Shown here: positions 1 to 8,240 of the stretch, piece after piece
Layout: every line of letters begins with the position of its first letter
Position numbering within the stretch: the first letter of the stretch is position 1
NCBI GenBank assembly: GCA_012839085.1
Contig: DUNZ01000075.1
Span: 1-46,942 of the forward strand
Direction: 5' to 3'
DNA length: 46,942 nucleotides
From: Clostridiales bacterium
GTDB lineage: Bacteria > Bacillota > Clostridia > Lachnospirales > Lachnospiraceae
Program-made: the position numbers and the translations under genes
The notes under the pieces: generated by a model
What the model was told of the DNA's origin: nothing
Database searches by the model: none
The model's input: only the letters and a program-made list of their open reading frames with translations

Positions 1-30
1 ACTGGAGAACGTATAAGAAATATATATAAG

Positions 31-63
31 CACCCTATCATGTAAAAGTGGTAGGGTGTTTTT
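31..63 (+). terminator. Rho-independent terminator of a gene upstream of the window
   Basis: A 10-bp stem (31-40 with 49-58, one G-U pair) is followed by five T residues. It would end transcription of a plus-strand gene left of the window. Its arm sequence closely resembles the hairpin at 2002-2027. Confidence 0.75.
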
Positions 64-165
64 GTGATTCCTAAACTAACTGCAGAATTTAGGAATTATT
101 AAATAATGAAATATCTGTTTTACTACATGCAATAGAGGGTTTCCTCTATTGAGAGGTAAAGAAAA

Positions 166-565
166 TCATATTAAGATTTGTGGATGGCAGAAACCATTCC
201 CATCATTAACAGTGTTTTGAAAAATTGCTGCATCTTTAGCGAAGCTTAATAAGATATCATCAATAACGGTTGCATCTTTATTGTACTGTTCACCAGTATT
301 TGAAAGTTTATCATAGTCTAACAATACGGTTGTTTTTATAAATTCCAACATATTATTTGCATTGTTACTTAGCTCATTAACATATTTATAACAAAATCAT
401 TACTTTGTTGAATATGACTGACAGTATTTCTGGTGTTATCCGCCAAAACTCTAATTTCATTGGCTACAACAGCAAAACCTCTTCCTGCTTCACCGGCTCT
501 TGCTGCCTCAATGGAAGCATTGAGTGCTAATAAGTTGGTTTGTCCAGAAATGCTTCTCCACCCTA
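166..565 (-). pseudogene. Decayed methyl-accepting chemotaxis protein (C-terminal remnant)
   Basis: The minus strand encodes the conserved chemoreceptor signalling tip ([20 protein letters not shown], then [15 protein letters not shown]), which normally contacts CheA and CheW. The reading frame breaks near 385: one frame ends in a stop at 369-371, while the neighbouring frame carries the natural continuation ([14 protein letters not shown]) to a stop at 166. Everything N-terminal to the tip (sensor domain, membrane segments, HAMP) is missing; homology stops near 560, with no start or ribosome site. Both the truncation and the frameshift point to a dead gene. An intact chemoreceptor of a different sequence lies at 26091-28364. 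It is not clear which receptor this derived from. Confidence 0.85.
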
Positions 566-787
566 TTTTTGTCAATATAATAATTTACGCAACCTACTAG
601 AATATGGGTATATAACATATATAGTAAGTTGCGCTCTTTAATAATAAATTACTGCTGCATCTTTGTAAACTGACATAATATGCATTATTATTAGGAGGTA
701 TAAGTGTCGCTGTAATAGCAATTTGGTATGGAAAAATAAGTGCTTAATGTAGCAGGAGCTACATAAAACCCTTGGCTAATATGTTAG

Positions 788-877
788 TATAGTCATAGTG
801 GATATTATAGTCATAGCGGATATTATAGTCATAGTGGACATTAAATTCATAGTGGATATTATAGTTATTGTGGGGAG
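788..877. repeat. 18-bp tandem array, five degenerate copies
   Basis: Five units of exactly 18 bp start at 788, 806, 824, 842 and 860, consensus TATAGTCATAGTGGATAT. The last two units are the most diverged. The array lies in the 576-1010 gap between the chemoreceptor remnant and the hemerythrin-like gene. Apart from a possible 26-codon reading frame at 884-964, the rest of that gap shows nothing recognisable. Confidence 0.9.
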
Positions 878-883
878 TGTCTA

Positions 884-964
884 GTGATTGGAATCATAAT
901 TGACCAGGTATTCATGATAGGGATTTTATTTTTAGGATTATGGTGCTTTGACAGAGAAATTTAA
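884..964 (+). CDS. Possible 26-residue hydrophobic peptide
   Basis: A GTG codon at 884 sits six bases after GGGGAG and opens a 26-codon frame. The product would start with a GIII stretch and have a hydrophobic core (FMIGILFLGLWCF) ending in a charged tail (DREI), the shape of a single-pass membrane peptide. It lies 46 bases upstream of the hemerythrin-like gene on the same strand. Only the ribosome site and the composition support it. No homology is recognised, and a chance frame of this length in AT-rich DNA is quite possible. Confidence 0.25.
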   Translation: MIGIIIDQVFMIGILFLGLWCFDREI

Positions 965-1010
965 ATAAACTATATGATTACAATTATCGTTAGATAGTGA
1001 GGTAACAAGG

Positions 1011-1421
1011 ATGAATTTAAACAATTACTTGGAACAGCATAAGAGAGTGGAAGCAGAAATAACTACGATTAAATCACTTTTAAAGATTGATGACATTGAA
1101 GAGAATGCAGGAGAAATGGCAAGACACATAAGTACTCTTGCAGGAATCATAAAAATTCATTTATCTATGGAGGATAAATATTTATATCCTGGTTTACAAG
1201 ATAGTGAAGATGAAGGGGTAAAGGAATTAGCAATAGACTACCAAAATGAAATGGGAGATCTTGCAGAAAAATTCGTTCTTTATAAGGATAAGTATAATAC
1301 AAAAACAAAAATTTTACTGAATCAATCAAGCTTAAACCAAGATACGACAGATATCTTGCAGGCGATTGAAAAACGCTTACAAAGAGAAGAAGATGAACTT
1401 TATAAATTTATTGAAAATTAA
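1011..1421 (+). CDS. Hemerythrin-like HHE-domain protein
   Basis: The 136-residue product is predicted to be an all-helical four-helix bundle of the hemerythrin/HHE cation-binding type. These proteins bind a non-heme di-iron centre and handle oxygen, nitric oxide or iron in the cytoplasm. Candidate ligands are His10, His39, and His50 with Glu54 (H-x3-E) in the helix IKIHLSMEDKYLYP, plus the acidic EEDELY motif near the C-terminus. There is no signal peptide or membrane segment. The ATG follows a GAGG element at modest distance. A cupin gene lies about 110 bp downstream on the same strand. The family call is fairly safe; the exact ligand and role are not known from sequence. Confidence 0.75.
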   Translation: MNLNNYLEQHKRVEAEITTIKSLLKIDDIEENAGEMARHISTLAGIIKIHLSMEDKYLYPGLQDSEDEGVKELAIDYQNEMGDLAEKFVLYKDKYNTKTKILLNQSSLNQDTTDILQAIEKRLQREEDELYKFIEN

Positions 1422-1532
1422 TTGATTTTCTATCCATGGGTAGATGTGCAAATACCATGCCATAGAACATGATAGCATATCCTCTCTTTGGGTATATTAA
1501 TCTTTAAGCTTAAGTTAAAGGAGGGTTTTTTT

Positions 1533-1880
1533 ATGAACAAATATACTTTTAACGACTATTATCATGATCCTGAAGGAAAAATCGCCAAACGGATGATCTA
1601 CAAAAGTGATAATGTAATAGCCTTTGTTTTAAACATTGCAAAAGGTGAAATACTGCCGGGTCATACACATCTAGAATCAACGCTTTTACTCCAGGTCATG
1701 GAAGGGAATGCTAAGGTAGTTACGGATGGAAAAGAAAGCTCCTTGCAGGTGGGGCAGTTGATGCAGGTGGATGGACAGGAAAGTTTGCAGGTGATCAATA
1801 CCGGTGAAAATGTCTTGCGCCTTTATGTCACAATTTCACCAATCGGTTCAGAGGCTTTTGCAACAGATGCAAATGTTTAA
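1533..1880 (+). CDS. Small cupin-domain protein
   Basis: The 115-residue product is a single cupin beta-barrel. The first metal-binding motif is visible as LPGHTHLESTLLLQVMEG (two His and a Glu), followed by the second half, GQLMQVDGQESLQVINTGEN, in which the usual His is replaced (VDGQE). The ATG at 1533 is preferred over an upstream in-frame ATG at 1488 because AAAGGAGGG lies just ahead of it. It probably binds a metal ion or small ligand in the cytoplasm. The substrate is unknown. The terminator at 2002-2031 follows it. Confidence 0.75.
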   Translation: MNKYTFNDYYHDPEGKIAKRMIYKSDNVIAFVLNIAKGEILPGHTHLESTLLLQVMEGNAKVVTDGKESSLQVGQLMQVDGQESLQVINTGENVLRLYVTISPIGSEAFATDANV

Positions 1881-2001
1881 TGATTTACCTTAAGCTCTAA
1901 CAGTAGCTCTAACAGTTAAAGCTACAGGGATTAGTCCGGTAAGAAATAGGAAGTTATGAATAGACAGAATAGATTATCAATATAAAAGAAGTAAGCTAGC
2001 G

Positions 2002-2031
2002 GCACCTTATCAGAAATGATAGGGTGCTTTT
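2002..2031 (+). terminator. Rho-independent terminator after the cupin gene
   Basis: An 11-bp stem (2002-2012 with 2017-2027, one G-U pair) with a GAAA-type loop is followed by TTTT. It belongs to the same sequence family as the hairpin at 31-58. The rest of the 1881-2240 gap holds only the promoter at 2096-2125. Confidence 0.75.
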
Positions 2032-2095
2032 AAGATGTCCTTTAAACAAACCCTATTTCGGTACTGAAATTAGAACAACAATCTCCAATAAAGCA

Positions 2096-2125
2096 TTGAC
2101 ATTGTATAAATATAATCAGTATACT
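2096..2125 (+). promoter_or_regulatory. Sigma-A-type promoter for the Y-family polymerase operon
   Basis: TTGACA (2096-2101) and TATACT (2120-2125) are separated by 18 bp. The start codon at 2241 is about 110 bases downstream. I looked for a LexA/DinR box (GAAC-N4-GTTC type) around it and found none. Confidence 0.6.
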
Positions 2126-2240
2126 TTTTAATAGAAGAGGAAAGTTACCAGATAAAAAGTATAAAATTCAAATTATAGGAAATGCATGAAAGAAAATATC
2201 TATAAGAAACACGATTAAAATATAGAAGGAGGAGGTAAAG

Positions 2241-3632
2241 ATGTCAAATACAAAAGTAAGAGCCAGGAATCCTGTATATATTGCGATTGATTTGAAATCA
2301 TTTTATGCCTCCGTGGAGTGTATAGATCGAGGGTTAAATCCACTGACTACGAACCTAGTGGTGGCTGATCCCAGTCGAACAGAAAAAACCATTTGCCTTG
2401 CGGTCTCTCCATCTTTGAAGGCTTACGGCATACCAGGCAGAGCCCGACTATTTGAGGTTCAACAAAAGCTGAAGGAATATAAAGAGAAAACAGGGAAAGA
2501 GGTAGAATATATTATTGCACCGCCTCAGATGGCACGTTATATCGAAGTATCAGCAGAGATCTACTCCGTTTATCTAAAATATATCAGTCCGGAAGATATT
2601 CATGTATACAGCATTGATGAGTGTTTTATGGATGTGACTAATTATTTAGATCTTTACCAGCTGTCTGCAAAGGATCTGGCAGTAAAAATAATTCATGATG
2701 TATTAAAGGAAACAGGAATCACAGCAACTGCAGGTATTGGAAGCAACCTATACTTAGCAAAAGTGGCTATGGATATTGTTGCAAAGCATGTGGAAGCAGA
2801 TGCCAGAGGAGTGCGTATTGCCGAACTTGATGAGATGACATACCGCAGATTATTGTGGGATCACAGACCCCTTACGGACTTTTGGAGAATTGGAAGAGGG
2901 ATTGCTAAAAGACTTGAAAATAGCGGTATTTATACCATGGGTGATCTTGCTAGAGTCTCATTGCATAATGAGGATCTCTTGTATAAAATGTTTGGTATCG
3001 ATGCGGAACTTTTAATTGACCATGCATGGGGATATGAGCCCTGTACCATGAAGGAAATTAAATCCTATAAGCCCATGACCAATAGCATTTCTTCGGGACA
3101 AGTTTTACAATATCCCTATGATTTTCATAAGGCAAGAATTATTGTAAAGGAAATGACAGAGCTACTGGTTCTTGAACTTGTGGATAAGGGCTTGGTGACG
3201 GATAGTTTAACCTTGACCATCGGCTATGACAGAACTAGTCTTGATGATGGAAAATACAAAGGAGCGGTTACTTATGATCCTTATGGAAGGGCAGTACCCA
3301 AATCTGCCCATGGAACTGCAAATCTTGGTACCACAAGCAGTAGTACTAGGAAAATTATGGCAGCGGTTTTGGAGCTCTATGATCGAATCGTATCCAAGGA
3401 GCTCTTGATTAGACGAGTGACTCTTGGTGCCAATAATCTTGTGGAAGAAAGGTATGAGCAATACGATTTATTTACAGATCCCGTGGAACTAGAAAAAGAA
3501 CGTAAGATGCAAGAAGCCATGCTTCGTATAAAAAAGAAGTTTGGAAAGAATGCCATCTTAAAAGGGATCAATTTGGAAGAGGGCGCTACTACAATGGAAA
3601 GAAATAAGCAGATTGGTGGTCACAAAGCATAG
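2241..3632 (+). CDS. Y-family translesion DNA polymerase (UmuC/UvrX type)
   Basis: The 463-residue protein is a Y-family DNA polymerase that copies past damaged template bases. The palm-domain metal ligands are Asp17 (IAIDLKSFYASVE) and Asp126-Glu127 (YSIDECFMD). The thumb and helix-hairpin-helix region follows (WRIGRGIAKRLENSGI, about 215-230), then the little-finger domain. QYDLF at 407-411 is a good match to a sliding-clamp binding motif. It is longer than a typical DinB and, with the YolD-like partner immediately downstream, resembles the UvrX/YolD-type operons of Firmicutes. The ATG at 2241 follows GGAGGAGG. No LexA box is visible. Confidence 0.9.
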   Translation: MSNTKVRARNPVYIAIDLKSFYASVECIDRGLNPLTTNLVVADPSRTEKTICLAVSPSLKAYGIPGRARLFEVQQKLKEYKEKTGKEVEYIIAPPQMARYIEVSAEIYSVYLKYISPEDIHVYSIDECFMDVTNYLDLYQLSAKDLAVKIIHDVLKETGITATAGIGSNLYLAKVAMDIVAKHVEADARGVRIAELDEMTYRRLLWDHRPLTDFWRIGRGIAKRLENSGIYTMGDLARVSLHNEDLLYKMFGIDAELLIDHAWGYEPCTMKEIKSYKPMTNSISSGQVLQYPYDFHKARIIVKEMTELLVLELVDKGLVTDSLTLTIGYDRTSLDDGKYKGAVTYDPYGRAVPKSAHGTANLGTTSSSTRKIMAAVLELYDRIVSKELLIRRVTLGANNLVEERYEQYDLFTDPVELEKERKMQEAMLRIKKKFGKNAILKGINLEEGATTMERNKQIGGHKA

Positions 3633-3644
3633 GAGAGATTAGAT

Positions 3645-4118
3645 ATGGTAAAAAAGTTGCTTTCCTTGGAAGCTAAGGTTACAAATAAATACGATGATAT
3701 TATTCATATGGAATATCCCTTGAAAAGTTCCGATAGAATCAAACATCCGAGAATGACGATAGAAAACAGAGCAAAGATATTTGCTCCCTTTGCAGCCCTA
3801 AAGGGTTATGAGGAGGCAATTGCAGCCAAACAAAAAATCGTTGTAGCGCGGATCGAATTATCGGAGGAATCGAAAGAGTTTTTGGATTTACAACTGGGAA
3901 AGATGGAACAACTACTATCCAAAGGTCAACATCCAATTATAACAGTAGTATATTTTCAAAAAGATAAAGATAGCTTGGATGATAAGGGAGAGTATATACG
4001 TTTTACGGGTATGGTGTCTAAATTAGACTTGACTTCACGCATGATACAAATCGTAGAAAAAAGACTGCCCTTGGATGAAATCTATAAAATTGAGGGTGAG
4101 GATTTAGATACAATCTAG
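3645..4118 (+). CDS. YolD-like protein
   Basis: This 157-residue protein carries the YolD-like signature: HPRMTIENRAKIFAPFAALK at roughly 35-54, followed by a basic and acidic helix, then a C-terminal beta-rich half. YolD-like proteins are typically encoded next to Y-family polymerases in Firmicutes and are thought to regulate them or act with them. That fits here: the gene begins 12 bases after the polymerase stop with its own GGAGAG site. The biochemical role of the family is not settled. The C-terminus may fold like an SH3-type or Sm-type domain, which is a guess. Confidence 0.8.
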   Translation: MVKKLLSLEAKVTNKYDDIIHMEYPLKSSDRIKHPRMTIENRAKIFAPFAALKGYEEAIAAKQKIVVARIELSEESKEFLDLQLGKMEQLLSKGQHPIITVVYFQKDKDSLDDKGEYIRFTGMVSKLDLTSRMIQIVEKRLPLDEIYKIEGEDLDTI

Positions 4119-4145
4119 GAATCAACGGTTTAATACAGAGAAAAT

Positions 4146-4297
4146 ATACAGAAACAAACATACAAACAAATATACAGAAACCAATATACAGAAACCAATA
4201 TACAGAAACAGATATACAGAAGCAGATATACAGAAACAGATATACAGAAGCAAATATATAGAAACCAATATTATAGAAACAAATATACAGAAACAAA
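4146..4297. repeat. 14-bp tandem array after yolD-like gene
   Basis: About eleven degenerate units, consensus ATACAGAAACAGAT, run almost without interruption. Most are 14 bp, with single units of 12 and 15. Just downstream a second repeat pair appears: a 20-base segment at about 4302-4324 recurs at 4362-4384. The unit length is not a multiple of three, so an open minus-strand frame here is an artefact. The remaining part of the 4119-4480 gap holds the hairpin at 4416-4472. Confidence 0.9.
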
Positions 4298-4415
4298 GAG
4301 AGTTAAGTCAATATTTCTGAATTAATGTAGAAGTTTACTATAATCGACTTGAGGGAATAAAGAGAATTAAATCAATATTTCCGAGATTAGAAAAATAAAT
4401 CTACGATAAAAGTAG

Positions 4416-4472
4416 AGGCTGTGTCAAAATGTAAGGGAATTTTAGTACCCGAATAAACAATTGACACAGCCT
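4416..4472. terminator. Hairpin between convergent yolD-like and MATE genes
   Basis: A perfect 12-bp inverted repeat, AGGCTGTGTCAA (4416-4427) and its complement (4461-4472), encloses a 33-base loop. It starts eight bases beyond the MATE stop codon, so it probably terminates the minus-strand gene and perhaps the plus-strand operon too. No strong T-run follows on either strand, and the long loop is unusual for a terminator. Confidence 0.55.
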
Positions 4473-4480
4473 AAAACTAT

Positions 4481-5860
4481 TTACCTAGTAACGTTTTTTA
4501 ACCACTTCATTGTTTTGTAGCGTATCGTGGTTAATGGTAATTTTATAACTTCATCACTCATTAAAATCATATAAACGATTGGAACTGGTAACTTCCATAC
4601 AAAAGCTGCAAGGGCACCAAAGAAGATGGAACATCCCCAAAGGGTTGCAACATCAATAATTAAACCGAATCTGGTGTCGCCACCGGCACGAAAGACACCG
4701 ACTACCATGGTTGTATTATATGCTTGGCCAAGGGCAAAGTAGGACATAACAAAAATCATGAAAGTCAGATGGGATTTTGCTTCCTCACTTAGGGTTAGGT
4801 TTTGCTTCGCAATCTGCCCTACAATAAGAATCACAAAGGAAGAAAGAATTCCTAGTATAATGGTTAAGCGAACCAAACGTTTGGCATATAATTTTGCCAG
4901 GGCTTCTTTATTTTCTCCGATTGCTTTCCCGATGATGATAGCCGTTGCATTGGCTACACCAAAGGCGATGATCATGGATAATTGCCTTGTCACTTGGGTA
5001 ACAGAATTGGCTGCTACCACCGATTTACCTAGACGTCCAATAATAGCTGCATTAACAGAGGTTCCAGTACCCCAAATTAATTCGTTCATCATTACAGGTA
5101 TCGAATAGATAAGGAAATCCTTCATTAACAATCCATCTTTTAGGAATAAATCCTTTAGATGAAAGCGTACTACTCGGTTTTTAAATTTGGCATAGAAAAA
5201 AACGATAATAAATTCTACAATTCTAGCAACCAATGTAGCGAGAGCCGCACCTCTTAGGCCCATGGGCTCCAGACCAAACATTCCAAAAATCAAAATAGCG
5301 TTTAGTATAATATTAACAATAAGAGAAATCAGATAAACCAAGGTTGAAATGATAACCCGTTCCACACTACGCATGATATTTAGATATATAATAGTTATGG
5401 ATACAAATATATAGGAAAAGGCAATGATTCTTAAATATTCTACCCCTTGCTCAATGACATCCATTTCGTTAGAAAATATACGCATAACTGGAATGGGAAA
5501 TAATAATACAACAATGGTAAATAAAATAGATACGATCAAAGCAAATCGCATGGCTATGGCGAGCAGCTTCTCTATGGTCCGAATATCTCTCTTACCCCAA
5601 TATTGAGCTGTTAAAACTGCAGCCCCTGAGGTAATGCCGAATAAAATAAGTGTCATTATAAATTGTACCTGTCCAGCCAGTGAGGCAGCAGAGATAGAAG
5701 TTTCTCCTACTTTACCAAGCATGATTACATCGGCAGCATTTACACCTACATTGATGAGGTTTTGTAGTGCCATTGGTAGTACTAAGGAAAACACAAGCTT
5801 ATAAAAATGCTTTTTTTCATCCTTCATTAGATTCTTTTGTACTTCATTTTCGCCAGTCAT
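4481..5860 (-). CDS. MATE-family efflux transporter
   Basis: The 459-residue protein has about twelve hydrophobic segments in two related halves, as in MATE (multidrug and toxic compound extrusion) antiporters, which use a sodium or proton gradient to export cationic compounds. The N-terminal half contains LVLPMALQNLINVGVNAADV and MLGKVGETSISAASLAGQ, and the second half starts near YSIPVMMNELIWGTGTSVNA. Start ATG at 5860 follows AAGGTGAT. It is a single-gene unit facing away from the sugar operon. The substrate cannot be read from the sequence. A second MATE gene at 29124-30476 is only distantly similar. Confidence 0.88.
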   Translation of the reverse strand: MTGENEVQKNLMKDEKKHFYKLVFSLVLPMALQNLINVGVNAADVIMLGKVGETSISAASLAGQVQFIMTLILFGITSGAAVLTAQYWGKRDIRTIEKLLAIAMRFALIVSILFTIVVLLFPIPVMRIFSNEMDVIEQGVEYLRIIAFSYIFVSITIIYLNIMRSVERVIISTLVYLISLIVNIILNAILIFGMFGLEPMGLRGAALATLVARIVEFIIVFFYAKFKNRVVRFHLKDLFLKDGLLMKDFLIYSIPVMMNELIWGTGTSVNAAIIGRLGKSVVAANSVTQVTRQLSMIIAFGVANATAIIIGKAIGENKEALAKLYAKRLVRLTIILGILSSFVILIVGQIAKQNLTLSEEAKSHLTFMIFVMSYFALGQAYNTTMVVGVFRAGGDTRFGLIIDVATLWGCSIFFGALAAFVWKLPVPIVYMILMSDEVIKLPLTTIRYKTMKWLKNVTR

Positions 5861-6086
5861 TCTTTATCACCTTAATTTTATAATAGTATGCTTGGATTCT
5901 TGTTTGGTATTTTCGGCCTTGTGTAATCAATGAATCAAGCTTATTTATTTTATCAAAGTTTCACTACTTCTGCTAGACATGTTTCAAAATAATTATATCC
6001 AAATAGTATAAAATCCCGTTTTATAAAAATGTATTTGAAAATATTTTAAATATAATCAGGATGATTAAAGAAATATTATTTTTGTT

Positions 6087-6109
6087 GCGCAAAATATTGC
6101 GCTTTTTTT
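6087..6109 (+). terminator. Short GC-rich hairpin with T-run upstream of the sugar operon
   Basis: GCGCAA and TTGCGC (6087-6092 and 6097-6102) pair around a four-base loop and are followed by seven T residues. By shape it is a terminator, yet no plus-strand gene ends upstream. It may end a leader transcript that starts nearer 5.9-6.0 kb, or the inverted repeat may be a protein-binding site. Confidence 0.45.
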
Positions 6110-6167
6110 GCAAATTCTTTGTATGATTTTAACAAAAAAATACTTGAAAATATAATAAATTATACAA

Positions 6168-6195
6168 TTGAAATAATTCCATATAATGGTATAAT
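6168..6195 (+). promoter_or_regulatory. Promoter of the galactan-oligosaccharide operon
   Basis: TTGAAA (6168-6173), a 16-bp spacer and a perfect TATAAT (6190-6195) precede the first permease gene by about 75 bases of leader. The operator-like palindrome at 6206-6215 covers the expected start point. Confidence 0.65.
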
Positions 6196-6205
6196 AGAAT
6201 ATGAG

Positions 6206-6215
6206 CAACCGGTTG
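6206..6215. promoter_or_regulatory. Likely LacI-family operator
   Basis: The perfect palindrome CAACCGGTTG has the central CG step typical of LacI/GalR-family operators. It lies ten bases after the -10 box, where a bound repressor would block initiation. The natural candidate for the repressor is the LacI-type regulator at the end of the same operon (13309-14331). No second copy was seen elsewhere in the window. Confidence 0.55.
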
Positions 6216-6275
6216 AGCAATGTAATATAAGAATTTTATTTGATACAAACTTTGGGAGTGTTGGGGGAAAACAGA

Positions 6276-7196
6276 ATGAAAAAACATGGATTTTGGTATA
6301 AGGTGAAAAAATATCGGATATTTTTGCTGATGTTACTTCCTGCAGTCATATATACCTTGATATTTAGTTATGGACCTATGGTGGGAATTATATTAGCATT
6401 TAAAAAATATACATACGCTGGTGGAATTTTTAAGAGTCCATGGAATGGGTTTAAGAATTTTGAGTTCTTTTTTAAGTCGGGTCAGGCTTGGACAGTGACT
6501 CGGAATACCGTTTTATATAACTTGTTATTTATCGCGTTCAATACATTTCTCCAGATGACGGTAGCTATCCTTTTAACGGAATTGAAGAATAAGTATTTTC
6601 GAAAGATTTCACAATCTATTATGTTTCTTCCCTATTTCATTTCCTGGGTTATTGTATCCGTAATATCATTTAATTTATTAAGCTATGATTATGGTTTTGT
6701 CAATGGAATTATTTCTAAGCTTGGTGGAACAAAGATTAATTTTTATACCACAGGGGTTTTGTGGCCCTTAATTTTAACACTTTTTAATGCTTGGAAAGGT
6801 GTCGGATATGGATCGGTTATGTACCTTGCAGCCATTATGGGAATTGACACTTCCATTTATGAGGCTGCAGAAATTGATGGGGCGAATGTATTTCAACGTA
6901 TCTTTCGGATTACCATACCCCTCATGGCACCTACCGTAATGATCTTGCTTTTGTTAGCAGTGGGTGGAATTTTCCGCGGTAACTTTGATATGTTTTATAA
7001 TTTGGTTGGTAATAATGGTTTGCTTTATAACTATACAGATGTTATTGATACCCTGACATTCCGAGCATTAATTACCAATAAGGATTTTGGGATGTCTGCA
7101 GCTGTGGGTTTATATCAGTCAGTTCTTTGCTTTATTACTATACTGGCTGCAAATAAATTAGTAAGTGTTTATAGCGAAGATTATACCTTATTCTAG
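6276..7196 (+). CDS. Carbohydrate ABC transporter permease (LplB/CUT1 type)
   Basis: The 306-residue product is an inner-membrane permease of the CUT1 carbohydrate uptake family. It has about six membrane segments beginning at residue 10 (YRIFLLMLLPAVIYTLIF) and a clear EAA loop, YEAAEIDGANVFQRIFRI, the docking site for an ATPase. The ATG at 6276 is chosen because GGGGGA precedes it; the in-frame ATG at 6240 has no ribosome site. It pairs with the permease at 7207 and the binding protein at 8241. No ATPase gene is present, so a shared MsmX/UgpC-type ATPase encoded elsewhere is inferred. The LplB type often carries oligosaccharides. Confidence 0.9.
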   Translation: MKKHGFWYKVKKYRIFLLMLLPAVIYTLIFSYGPMVGIILAFKKYTYAGGIFKSPWNGFKNFEFFFKSGQAWTVTRNTVLYNLLFIAFNTFLQMTVAILLTELKNKYFRKISQSIMFLPYFISWVIVSVISFNLLSYDYGFVNGIISKLGGTKINFYTTGVLWPLILTLFNAWKGVGYGSVMYLAAIMGIDTSIYEAAEIDGANVFQRIFRITIPLMAPTVMILLLLAVGGIFRGNFDMFYNLVGNNGLLYNYTDVIDTLTFRALITNKDFGMSAAVGLYQSVLCFITILAANKLVSVYSEDYTLF

Positions 7197-7206
7197 GGAG
7201 GGCGCC

Positions 7207-8136
7207 ATGAAAAGAAATGTAGGAAAGATATCAAATAAAATCCGTAAAGGTAAGGATGAAAAAATACTTTCCTTCCTAGCCTATACAATCAATGGAATGG
7301 TAGCTTTATTTTGCTTAATTCCTTTTGTTATGGTGGTATCAGCTTCCTTTACATCGGAAGATGCAATCACAAAATACGGTTTTAGCCTTATACCGAAGGA
7401 GTTTAGTTTAAAAGCTTATGAAACAGTTTTTAAGGAACCGATTGTCGTGTTACGAGCCTATGGAGTGACCATAGGGCTAACCATCGTAGGTACTGTCATA
7501 GGATTGTTTATGCAGGTTATGACCGCATATGTTCTATCTAGAAAAGAATTCGAATGGCGAAATAAATTTTCTTTCTTTTTTTACTTTACAACGTTATTTA
7601 ACGGGGGATTGGTTCCATATTTTATACTGATGAATCGAGTATTAGGCTTGAAGGATAACTATTTGGCCATGTTGCTACCCTTATTATTTAGTGTTTTTAA
7701 TTTACTTATTATGAAAAGCTATATTATGGGAATTCCGGACTCTTTAATTGATGCGGCAAAAATCGATGGGTGCGGAGAATTTGGTATCTTGTGCAAAGTG
7801 GTAATTCCCTTAATTAAGCCTGCCATGGCCACAGTTGGACTATTTATAGCCTTGGCATATTGGAATGATTGGTATAGCGCTATGCTTTTTATTAATAAGG
7901 AAAAAATGTATCCATTACAGTACTTTCTATATCAGCAAGTAAATAATATAGAGGCCTATAAACGGATTATTGAATCCGGGCAGGTGAGTGGTTCCGTTAC
8001 ATCAGCGATGTCCTTACCGACTCAGTCCTTAAAGATGGCTTTGACCGTAGTGGTTACCGGTCCGATTATCTTTTTGTATCCCTTTGTGCAAAAATATTTT
8101 GTACAAGGGATTACCATTGGGGCAGTAAAGGGTTAG
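7207..8136 (+). CDS. Carbohydrate ABC transporter permease (LplC/YtcP type)
   Basis: The 309-residue permease is the partner of the gene just upstream, ten bases away. After a basic N-terminus it has six hydrophobic segments, the first being INGMVALFCLIPFVMVVSAS. The EAA-type loop is LIDAAKIDGCGEFGILCKVV. The ATG at 7207 follows GGGAGGG; a longer in-frame version from 7165 would overlap the upstream gene and lacks a ribosome site. Its C-terminus (YFVQGITIGAVKG) is characteristic of this subfamily. It would form the translocation channel as a heterodimer with the 6276 product. Confidence 0.9.
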   Translation: MKRNVGKISNKIRKGKDEKILSFLAYTINGMVALFCLIPFVMVVSASFTSEDAITKYGFSLIPKEFSLKAYETVFKEPIVVLRAYGVTIGLTIVGTVIGLFMQVMTAYVLSRKEFEWRNKFSFFFYFTTLFNGGLVPYFILMNRVLGLKDNYLAMLLPLLFSVFNLLIMKSYIMGIPDSLIDAAKIDGCGEFGILCKVVIPLIKPAMATVGLFIALAYWNDWYSAMLFINKEKMYPLQYFLYQQVNNIEAYKRIIESGQVSGSVTSAMSLPTQSLKMALTVVVTGPIIFLYPFVQKYFVQGITIGAVKG

Positions 8137-8240
8137 GAGTAGTTATCTTAAGGCAGATGCCCATGGGGTGGTTTTTAACTGTGATAAATCCCTAAGGATT
8201 TATAATAGAAAATATTTTATTTAATGTAAAGGAGGGTATT

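Noticed and set aside
4018-4296. Minus-strand open frame rich in Tyr, Phe, Cys and Val
   Set aside because: It reads through the 14-bp tandem array and the yolD-like gene end; its composition follows from the repeat and it has no ribosome site.
6119-6275. Open frame across the promoter of the sugar operon
   Set aside because: It covers the promoter and operator and has no ribosome site; no family resemblance.
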